From positions 1-35,769 of IMG/VR virus record IMGVR_UViG_3300008113_000615: 35,769 nucleotides of DNA; one strand, given 5' to 3'. Below, in pieces: positions 23,540 through 29,448 of this stretch; the first letter of the stretch is position 1; the number at the start of each line of letters is the position of its first letter. The stretch is from a virus. A program made the translations under genes and the position numbers. The notes below the pieces were generated by a model that had not been told where the DNA came from, did not search any database, and saw nothing but the letters and a program-made list of their open reading frames with translations.

Positions 23540-24823
23540 TTACTTGGTGGCGGTGAGGGGACGCTTCCAGGCTTCCGCTTGCTTCGACCGGTAGGTGTCC
23601 ACCGGGGAAGCGTTGCCCCGGCCGGCACCTTTCAGTGCGTCGCGGAGGGAAGTGGTGCTGTCGGCGCGGTCCTCCTTGGTTTCGGGCTCATCGCCCTCGT
23701 CCTCGGAGTCGTCGTCTTCGTCCTCATCGTCGGCATCAGCGCGGGCGGCGAGAATGCCGTCAACGACGCCTTGGATGTAACCGGGCTCAGAGTCCTCGCG
23801 GGGGGCGGAGCCGGTGAGGTTCTCGAACGCCTGGGCGTAGAGGTCCTCGTTATCGATGCCGTCGAAGTGGAAGTCTTCGGCGAAGGCGGGGGCCAGCTTC
23901 TGAAGCGTGGCGAGGCGAGCAGTGACCAGTTGGTCGAGCTCGGCGGTGTCGATGCGTGAGGACGAGCCTTGCTCGAGCTCGGTGACGCGCTCCTCGAAGG
24001 CGTCAGCGCGGCCTTCGGCCGCTTCCTTTTCATAGGCGAGGGCGTCGATCTCCTCTTGCTGAGCGTCAAGCTTGGTGGCAAGCTCATCGCGCTCGGCAGT
24101 CACAGACTTGAGCTGGCGCTCCATGTCCCGTGCGAAGGACTGGACCGCGCTAGCTGCTTCTGCGGGCAGATCGATCTCCAGGCCGTCGAGTTTGACGGTA
24201 GCCATTGCGGGAGATGCAGTTGAACAGGGCTGGAGCGCCGATTCGCTGTCGCGAATCATGTCCGGATCGAAGGAAAAGGCATCGGCCGAGTCCATGCGAT
24301 CCATGAGAAGGCGAACCTCCGGGCCAGCCCGGCCTCGGGGGACGATCGCTATATGGTTCACCCGGATGTTGCGCTGAACGCCGTCGTAGGACTCGCCCTC
24401 GGGGGTGAGACCGGGTGTGGGGTCGAAATCGACCTTGTATCCGGCAGAGACTTCGGTGGCGTCTTTGCGTTTGATCTTGTCGATGGCGTCTTGGTCGGTG
24501 ACGACCAGGGCGACTTCAACGAAACCGTCGTTGTAACGAACTTGGCTACCGGAATAACCAACTTGGAACTTTTTGGTGTTCGCTGAATCGAGAAGAACCG
24601 GCGGGTGTCCCCAAGTTGCGGGTTTCATTCCGAACGTGGAGAGCGATTCCGGAGAGCCAACCTCTTCAGGAGGGCGGTACTCACGGACCTGGGAGCCATC
24701 CACGCGCTTATAGAGCTGAGTGCCCGTGCGCGCCGCACGACACCAGACGCGGAGATACCCCTCGTCGGTGGTTTCACACCCAGTAATGGGTGAGAAGTCG
24801 TAGCGAGAAACAGATGTTTCCAT
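23540..24823 (-). CDS. Prohead protease fused to scaffold (DUF2213-like)
   Basis: This 427-aa protein has two parts. Residues 1-175 carry the DUF2213 maturation-protease pattern: 'KPATWGHPPVLL', 'FVEVALVVTDQDA', 'DATEVSAGYKVDF' and 'NIRVNHIAIVPRGRAGPEVR', with the likely catalytic His and Ser in the N-H-I-A and E-V-S-A-G-Y blocks. Residues 205-427 form an acidic coiled-coil scaffold ('RQLKSVTAERDELATKLDAQ' and on) with a run of Asp/Glu. The boundary, residues 174-195, has 'DRMDSADAF' and 'IRDSESA', related to tags in other head proteins here. Met207 (24205) could be an internal scaffold start but has no clear ribosome site. No clear Shine-Dalgarno precedes 24823. Confidence 0.88.
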   Translation of the reverse strand: METSVSRYDFSPITGCETTDEGYLRVWCRAARTGTQLYKRVDGSQVREYRPPEEVGSPESLSTFGMKPATWGHPPVLLDSANTKKFQVGYSGSQVRYNDGFVEVALVVTDQDAIDKIKRKDATEVSAGYKVDFDPTPGLTPEGESYDGVQRNIRVNHIAIVPRGRAGPEVRLLMDRMDSADAFSFDPDMIRDSESALQPCSTASPAMATVKLDGLEIDLPAEAASAVQSFARDMERQLKSVTAERDELATKLDAQQEEIDALAYEKEAAEGRADAFEERVTELEQGSSSRIDTAELDQLVTARLATLQKLAPAFAEDFHFDGIDNEDLYAQAFENLTGSAPREDSEPGYIQGVVDGILAARADADDEDEDDDSEDEGDEPETKEDRADSTTSLRDALKGAGRGNASPVDTYRSKQAEAWKRPLTATK

Positions 24824-24884
24824 GGCGTCAGCTTAAGGCTTTCGCATGCAAGCGATAGCCTGATACGGAGAGCGAATTGCCGAT

Positions 24885-25100
24885 GTGGCGATCTATCGAC
24901 AGCTCGCATTATGCGGGCGAATTAGACACCTAAGGGAAAGGGCTGGCATGACGCAGTCGGGTGTAGCAGAACGACTTGCTATCAGTCAAGCAGCTTATTG
25001 TCGCTTGGAAAGAGGGGAGATTGAATTCGCAGTATCAAAGCTCTTTGACTTGGCAGATTTATATGGCGTTGCGGCTTCGGTGCTGATGGATGGTCTTTAA
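24885..25100 (+). CDS. XRE/Cro-like HTH regulator, antisense in head operon
   Basis: This 71-aa protein is a bare helix-turn-helix domain: 'GRIRHLRERAGMTQSGVAER' then 'LAISQAAYCRLERGEIEF', with the usual M-T-Q-x-x-V-A-x-x-L first helix, I-S-Q-x-x-Y-x-x-L-E-R-G recognition helix, and closing helices ('LFDLADLYGVAASVL'). It is on the plus strand within the minus-strand head operon. Its stop TAA and the stop of the opposing 54-aa gene share the palindrome TTAA (25097-25100). The start is a GTG at 24885 with GGAGAG about 12 bases upstream; an ATT upstream is less likely. It would bind operator DNA, perhaps in the 60-base region upstream shared with the protease start. No promoter could be assigned. 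Confidence 0.85.
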   Translation: MAIYRQLALCGRIRHLRERAGMTQSGVAERLAISQAAYCRLERGEIEFAVSKLFDLADLYGVAASVLMDGL

Positions 25101-25261
25101 GCGTTGTAAACCTCGGTGTGCCACACCACAGCGCCTTCGGCAATCAAGCGTTCTCGAATGAATTGCGCTTCGTGAACAGGGCACAGGAGCGTTTGAGCGC
25201 CTGCGTTGTTCCAAAACCAGAGCCGGGTGTATGCGTGCTCAGGTGGGTGAGCGGGCTTCAT
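25097..25261 (-). CDS. Small conserved-looking protein (54 aa)
   Basis: This gene runs from ATG 25261, overlapping the previous stop as ATGA, to TAA at 25097. The product starts MKPAHPPEHAYTRLWFWNNA and ends 'GAVVWHTEVYNA'. A Cys and His ('LLCPVHEAQF') and a helical 'IRERLIAEG' segment suggest a compact alpha/beta domain. The coupling, sensible composition and lack of any other use of the interval support it as real. It is convergent with the XRE gene and shares TTAA with it. Family not recognised. Confidence 0.65.
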   Translation of the reverse strand: MKPAHPPEHAYTRLWFWNNAGAQTLLCPVHEAQFIRERLIAEGAVVWHTEVYNA

Positions 25262-25554
25262 GCGAACGACGGGGCGAAGCCTTCGGCCCAGATCGAATCG
25301 CGCTTCAGGCGGGGTTGGTCACCGTGGCCGTTGCGGGCGCGATTGGTAGAAGGATCCTCGAGGACGGTTTTTCCGGCCTCGGTATGAGAGACGTCCGGGC
25401 CCCCTTTGCCAGCGATGCCACGCTTGCGTCGCTCGCGGTTCAGCTCAGCGCGGCGCTTGCGCTCCGAGGGGCGACGGTTGATCTCGGCCTGGGCGCGTTG
25501 GCGCTTGGCCCGGGCCTCGGGGTTGGAGCGGTAGAAGGCGGCGGTGGAGGTCAC
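25258..25554 (-). CDS. Basic helical protein with C-terminal RDSIWAEGF tag
   Basis: This 98-aa protein starts MTSTAAFYRSNPEARAKRQR and continues with 'RRPSERKRRAELNRERRKRG', a long basic helix likely to bind DNA or RNA. A glycine-rich loop and 'DVSHTEAGKTVLEDP' follow. I recall small cyanophage proteins with this 'YRSNPEARAK' opening. The end is K-R-D-S-I-W-A-E-G-F plus five residues, the same tag found at the ends of two other head-region proteins here. That shared tag, next to the protease gene, suggests it is packaged in the head. It overlaps neighbours on both sides by four bases. Confidence 0.75.
   Translation of the reverse strand: MTSTAAFYRSNPEARAKRQRAQAEINRRPSERKRRAELNRERRKRGIAGKGGPDVSHTEAGKTVLEDPSTNRARNGHGDQPRLKRDSIWAEGFAPSFA
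25276..25302 (-). repeat. R-D-S-I-W-A-E-G-F tag, copy 1
   Basis: This 27-base segment encodes the RDSIWAEGF peptide near the C-terminus of the 98-aa basic protein. Its core GCCTTCGGCCCAGATCGAAT differs from copy 2 at only a few bases. Confidence 0.8.
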
Positions 25555-26624
25555 GAGCGACGAGAGGTCTTACCAGAGCACTTCCACTTCGCTCTGGAGA
25601 GGCAAAGCGGCGTGTTGCGGTCGGGGCCGGAACAATCCTTGCCGTGAGACTTCATGTCACCGAAGCTCCGGGCGCAGTAGTTGTCGCCTTTGTCTGTGCC
25701 GGGGGCGATGGTGTAACCCTTAGCTCCGTAGCGGACCTTGTTCTTGCGACCGGTTTCGGGGTTGGTGACCACCTTGGTGTATTTCTTGCCGTCCTCGGTG
25801 TCAGCCTGCGCGCGCTTCTTGGTGGGAACGCAGTTGGGCACACGGCGCTTGCCCTTGCGCTTCATGCCCACTTGCTCGTAGCCCTCCCAGCAGGCGTCAC
25901 GGCGAGTGGGCGGTTGGAGTTGCGTAGGGGCGTAGTGCTGGATGTAGTTGTCGGTCCGGCCGAAGCCCTGAGCTCGACGACGGCGTGGTTGGCCGGTGCG
26001 GGGATCAAGGGGTATGGCTTCACGTGTTCTGGGCGCAGTGCTCTGAGGTAGTTGCGCTTGGACGCCCTCGGGAAGGCGCTTCTGGTCAGGCCGTCGGTAG
26101 CCGGGCTCGTACTTCCGGCGGGCAGCTTCGACGCGGAGGCGGAGGTTACGCGCGGTGAGCTTGGTGGCCATACCGGTGGCTTCACCAGCGGCGGCCATGG
26201 TGTTGCCGATTTGAGCGACGCGGCGGATCTCCTCACGGGCTGTTTGAGCGATACGACCCTCTGCGTTCTTCACCGCCGCAGCGGTGTTTTCACGCATGCG
26301 CTGGGTTTTGGACTTGCGCGCAGGTGCCGCAGCGAGAAGAGCGCGTGGTGTCAGGCCGGGAAGACGAGGTTGCGTGGGGGATGGGCCAGAGCCGGGTAGG
26401 CGTGGCAGGCCAGACGGAGTGGGGGCAGCCCCCGCGCTCGTGGAACCCCGGCGGGACATTGCGTAGGCCCCCGCACCGAGTGCGGCGACACCGAGACCTG
26501 CGGCGATGGCCTTGCGGGTGGGGAAGGAGCCTTTCTGCCGGCAGGTCTTATCAGCGGCAATGTGGCTCTGACCGCAGGGTCGGCCTTTGGCGTCAAGGCG
26601 GAGCGTGGCGGGGGTGATGGTCAT
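25551..26624 (-). CDS. Modular head-region protein with CGxxxI module and Cys-rich tail
   Basis: This 357-aa protein starts MTITPATLRLDAKGRPCG. The first 30 residues hold the module C-G-Q-S-H-I-A-A-D-K-T-C (exact C-x10-C), followed by a Gly/Ala-rich hydrophobic segment ('AAGLGVAALGAGAYAMS'). Residues about 60-235 are Arg/Pro-rich and disordered-looking with a helical stretch. The C-terminal 110 residues carry two Cys-rich blocks: 'CWEGYEQVGMKRKGKRRVPN' then Cys, and 'RYGAKGYTIAPGTDKGDNYC' with 'DRNTPLCLSRAKWKC'. I recall these end blocks from cyanophage and marine phage proteins. The N-terminal 'TPATLR-DA' is shared with the next gene. It is probably an internal or head-associated protein; no enzyme activity is evident. 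Confidence 0.8.
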   Translation of the reverse strand: MTITPATLRLDAKGRPCGQSHIAADKTCRQKGSFPTRKAIAAGLGVAALGAGAYAMSRRGSTSAGAAPTPSGLPRLPGSGPSPTQPRLPGLTPRALLAAAPARKSKTQRMRENTAAAVKNAEGRIAQTAREEIRRVAQIGNTMAAAGEATGMATKLTARNLRLRVEAARRKYEPGYRRPDQKRLPEGVQAQLPQSTAPRTREAIPLDPRTGQPRRRRAQGFGRTDNYIQHYAPTQLQPPTRRDACWEGYEQVGMKRKGKRRVPNCVPTKKRAQADTEDGKKYTKVVTNPETGRKNKVRYGAKGYTIAPGTDKGDNYCARSFGDMKSHGKDCSGPDRNTPLCLSRAKWKCSGKTSRRS

Positions 26625-27115
26625 ACGACAAAGCCCTCGGCCCAGATCGAGTCGCGTCGTTTCGCCGGTCGGTGATGCTGGGCTTTGAATGCGGCCTCGC
26701 GTCCTTTGTTGTACAGGTTCTTGATGTCCGAGGCGTAGCCCTTTCCAAGGGTGCTCAAATTGCGACCCATCCCTCGGCCTGTCGCCGCGACATTCGCGGC
26801 ATTCTTTGCGGCGCCTACCCAGTTACCTTGAGCTACGTTCCCAATGCCGAATCCGGTTTGAAGCGTCGGTTCGACGATTTCGCGCGCGGCTTTACGCATT
26901 TCCAACCTCGGGTGGAGGAAGGCTGTTCCGACAATCGCGGCGCCGGTTAGAGCGGCGGCTCCGGCGGCGAGTTTGACGGGCTTGTTCCATGAGGCGCGGC
27001 ACTTGTGATCCTTGGGAATACAAGCGTTTCCACATGCCTTGGAACTAGGGCCACAGTTGAGCTTCTTGTTGCCGATGAAGGCATCTGTGCGCAGCGTGGC
27101 AGGAGTTAGCGCCAT
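26621..27115 (-). CDS. Head-region protein with CGxxxI module and RDSIWAEGF end
   Basis: This 164-aa protein starts MALTPATLRTDAFIGNKKLN. A CGP-type cysteine is followed by the module C-G-N-A-C-I-P-K-D-H-K-C, then a hydrophobic segment ('LAAGAAALTGAAIVGTAFL', residues about 48-66). The rest is a helical, basic, Asn/Ala-rich domain ending R-R-D-S-I-W-A-E-G-F-V-V. It has the full set of head-block features: shared N-terminus with the previous entry, Cys module, membrane-type segment and C-terminal tag. A role as internal head or ejected protein is inferred. It overlaps the next gene by four bases. Confidence 0.8.
   Translation of the reverse strand: MALTPATLRTDAFIGNKKLNCGPSSKACGNACIPKDHKCRASWNKPVKLAAGAAALTGAAIVGTAFLHPRLEMRKAAREIVEPTLQTGFGIGNVAQGNWVGAAKNAANVAATGRGMGRNLSTLGKGYASDIKNLYNKGREAAFKAQHHRPAKRRDSIWAEGFVV
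26630..26656 (-). repeat. R-D-S-I-W-A-E-G-F tag, copy 2
   Basis: This segment encodes RDSIWAEGF two residues before the stop of the 164-aa protein. It includes one of the strand-biased GCCCTCGG octamers (26633-26640). Confidence 0.8.
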
Positions 27116-27118
27116 GGT

Positions 27119-28528
27119 TCAGATCGCGAGTTGATCGAGCTCGGGGGTAAAGCCTTCGGCGTAGACGGAGTCGCGACGACCAAGGAGAGGACGGTCGTAT
27201 GGACTGGAGGCCCAACCGGTTCCGCTGGGAGTTGAGCGCATCCCAGAAGTACGCATGCGCGTGGATTGATAGGCCCCACGAGCGCGGCGCTTCATGCCGG
27301 CAACACCACCGGTCCGACTAAATCCGGCGTAAGCACCGAGGGCGGCTTCTTGTCCAACCCCGACGGCAGCATTACGGGCAGCGCTCTTGAGGAATTCCTT
27401 AGAGAGCTCGGATTTACCCATGCGGCCCGCTTTGCTCGCATTAGCTACCTGAGTGGCAGCGGCACCGAGGGTCATGTTGCGGTAACCACGGCTCACTTCA
27501 CCGAGGTTGCCACGTGCAGCGCCTTCCATTGTCTGAAGTAGCCCAGCTCCAATAGCTGCGCCACCACCTAGGCGAGCAGCAAGTTCACCAGTTGCTTTTA
27601 TCTTATTACCGATACCTTTTGTAGAAGCTTTGGTTTTATTGAAACGGTGTGCGGCCATCGGGTCGTTCATAAGAGTCTTGAATTCTTTCTTAGCTGCAGC
27701 TTTCGGGTCGACCCTCTGCGCTGTTCCGACACGGCAGGTTTCGCCCTCAGAGATGGAGCCTTTGCCGCATTTGAGATCACCGCGCTCCTCCATCGGATCA
27801 AAACCATCAGCCCAGACTGAGTCGTAAAGGCCACGCTGTCTGCGCCGCGCGTTGTACGAGTGTTTCCGTACTGCATTAACGCCGCCACCAATGGCACCAC
27901 CGAGGACTGCCCCTGATGCAGCGTTCCCGAGACCGCCGAGCGCGGCTCCTTGCACAACTCCTTTTAGCCCTTGGCCACTCATGGAACCTAATGTGGCACC
28001 CATAGCAGCACCAGAAATACCGTTGATTAAGGCTCCATATTTGGCACCTGTAGCAATGCCTCGACGGACTGAAGGACGTTTAGAAGCACTTTGTGCTTTC
28101 TGCGCTGTTCCGACATGGCATTTTTCGCCCTCAGAAATGGAGCCTTTGCCACATTTGAGGTCGAGGCGCTCAGCGGCATCGAGCCGGGCTCGGATGTAGG
28201 AGCGGCTGCGGCCCTGAATGCCGAGCTCGCAAGCGACGAGGTACTCCTGAGGGGTCAGGGCGTCGTTGCGGTCCATCTTCTTGCCGCAGCTGCCGTCGCA
28301 CTTGGCTTTGCGCTTACCACAGTTGCAGCCTTCGCCGTCCATCGGCTTTTTGCCGTACATGCCTCCATCCATGGGGGCTTTGGTCTCCTTGGCCCCCTTC
28401 GCGGAGCGCTTGCGGCTGGTTTTGCCCTTGGCAAAAGGCATCTCCTTGTCGTCCTCGCCTTCGCGGATTTCGTCGGGGCCAGCCTCCATCTCCATCGGTG
28501 GGCGCTTTTTGGAGGAGGAGGCAGGCAT
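27119..28528 (-). CDS. Modular head-region protein with two CGxxxI modules
   Basis: This 469-aa protein begins with a charged Lys/Glu-rich region and a Cys cluster ('GCNCGKRKAKCDGSCGKK', residues about 67-84). 'ALTPQEYLVACELGIQGRSR' leads to R-L-D-A and the first module C-G-K-G-S-I-S-E-G-E-K-C, then a Gly/Ala-rich hydrophobic domain of about 70 residues with many small-residue (GxxxG) patterns. A Y-D-S-V-W-A-D-G-F tag closes this part. A second module C-G-K-G-S-I-S-E-G-E-T-C and a second Gly/Ala helical domain follow, ending with R-R-D-S-V-Y-A-E-G-F. The internal duplication is visible in the DNA (see repeats). It looks like two fused cargo or membrane-active head proteins. No Shine-Dalgarno is clear. 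Confidence 0.82.
   Translation of the reverse strand: MPASSSKKRPPMEMEAGPDEIREGEDDKEMPFAKGKTSRKRSAKGAKETKAPMDGGMYGKKPMDGEGCNCGKRKAKCDGSCGKKMDRNDALTPQEYLVACELGIQGRSRSYIRARLDAAERLDLKCGKGSISEGEKCHVGTAQKAQSASKRPSVRRGIATGAKYGALINGISGAAMGATLGSMSGQGLKGVVQGAALGGLGNAASGAVLGGAIGGGVNAVRKHSYNARRRQRGLYDSVWADGFDPMEERGDLKCGKGSISEGETCRVGTAQRVDPKAAAKKEFKTLMNDPMAAHRFNKTKASTKGIGNKIKATGELAARLGGGAAIGAGLLQTMEGAARGNLGEVSRGYRNMTLGAAATQVANASKAGRMGKSELSKEFLKSAARNAAVGVGQEAALGAYAGFSRTGGVAGMKRRARGAYQSTRMRTSGMRSTPSGTGWASSPYDRPLLGRRDSVYAEGFTPELDQLAI
27149..27175 (-). repeat. R-D-S-V-Y-A-E-G-F tag, copy 3
   Basis: This segment encodes the RDSVYAEGF peptide ten residues before the C-terminus of the 469-aa protein. Confidence 0.8.
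27715..27778 (-). repeat. Direct repeat of CGxxxI module, downstream copy
   Basis: This 64-base copy encodes the second C-G-K-G-S-I module of the 469-aa protein. It matches the copy at 28099-28162 at 58 of 64 positions by eye, 384 bases apart and in the same frame. Confidence 0.85.
27800..27826 (-). repeat. Y-D-S-V-W-A-D-G-F tag, copy 4 (internal)
   Basis: This internal version of the tag lies at the junction between the two halves of the 469-aa protein, where a separate protein of this set would end. Confidence 0.75.
28099..28162 (-). repeat. Direct repeat of CGxxxI module, upstream copy
   Basis: This copy encodes the first C-G-K-G-S-I module of the 469-aa protein. It differs from the copy at 27715-27778 at six positions, so the duplication is recent or under exchange. 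Confidence 0.85.
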
Positions 28529-28566
28529 GACTACAAGGCGAAGCGCCTACAAGCGATGCGCTCAGG

Positions 28567-29448
28567 TTATCGCTGTTGTGATACAGGAGTCGGGGCGAAT
28601 TGCTCAAAAACCGCTGCGCGATTAAGGGAAACGCCTTCGGTGCGAAGGCGCTTTACGGCTGTCTCGACTTCCCGTTGGTGGCGCTGGCGCGAAGCGGCGT
28701 AATCAGGATCCATGTTGGCAATTTCGGCATCCCATGGTGCTAGATAGCAGCGACATCTAGGGTGCAAAGGAACACGGATATCTTGTCTGCGATAGATGTT
28801 GCCCGCCCTCGGAGCGCAAATGGGGCACGAGCGGTCGTCTGCAGTGGCGTAGTACATCACGAGTTCGACGCCCTGAGCTGCGTAGTACGTATTAGAGGCG
28901 TCGTTGTAGGCACGAAGCGATTCGGTGCGGATAATCGCTTCAGCCCGGGACTTCACAACGCCTAGACGAGAACGCATGTCGCGGATCATGGCGTCAGTGG
29001 GGCGACCTTCGGCAATGCCCTGGGCGACGACCTCGGCTGAGGTGGTAGCGAAGCGCTCACCATGCTTGCGAAGGTAGCCCTTGGCTTGGGCGGCAGCAGC
29101 GACGGTCGCTTCGAGAGGAATCGACACGTCGACTCGAGGGCCGGGCTTCACCTGACCGGTCAGTTCGTCGGCGACGGATACGCCATAGCGAGACGACGTA
29201 CCGGCAAGATTGCGCAGGATGCGATCGTATGAGTCGACTCGATCCGGGTTGAAGACAGGGATGAGCTGCCGAAACTCTTGGAGTAGAGACAAGTTGCGCT
29301 GTGCGGGGTCAGCCTTCCCAAGGCGCATGTGAACACGGGCGCGCCGAATCAGACGATTGAAGCTGGCGTCTAGAACCCGATTCAGAAGACGAACAGTGTC
29401 GTCCTCGGTGGTGCGGAGTAGCAGGTTGTAGCGCTCAACTAGATCCAC
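28567..29448 (-). CDS. Head morphogenesis protein (Mu F / SPP1 gp7-like)
   Basis: This 293-aa protein starts with GTG 29448 and overlaps the end of the preceding gene by 14 bases. It has the family's C-terminal signature: 'RAEAIIRTESLRAYNDAS', then 'YYATADDRSCPICAPRAG' and 'PLHPRCRCYLAPW', with Cys and His placed as a metal-binding site. The N-terminal half is helical ('LLNRVLDASFNRLIRRARVH'). Proteins of this family are minor head components near the portal and are needed for DNA-containing head assembly. Its place just after the portal and the modular protein fits. Composition is ordinary for the head block. Confidence 0.9.
   Translation of the reverse strand: MDLVERYNLLLRTTEDDTVRLLNRVLDASFNRLIRRARVHMRLGKADPAQRNLSLLQEFRQLIPVFNPDRVDSYDRILRNLAGTSSRYGVSVADELTGQVKPGPRVDVSIPLEATVAAAAQAKGYLRKHGERFATTSAEVVAQGIAEGRPTDAMIRDMRSRLGVVKSRAEAIIRTESLRAYNDASNTYYAAQGVELVMYYATADDRSCPICAPRAGNIYRRQDIRVPLHPRCRCYLAPWDAEIANMDPDYAASRQRHQREVETAVKRLRTEGVSLNRAAVFEQFAPTPVSQQR

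Noticed and set aside
23081-23959. 292-aa plus-strand frame across cement and protease genes
   Set aside because: It mirrors the GC-rich codons of two well-recognised genes and is Gly/Val-rich without motifs.
24203-24205. Internal scaffold start (Met207) in the protease gene
   Set aside because: A nested scaffold is possible, as in lambda, but no ribosome site precedes this ATG, so it is not annotated as a gene.
25118-25387. 89-aa plus-strand frame after the XRE gene
   Set aside because: It lies against the better supported 54-aa and 98-aa minus-strand genes and has no motif.
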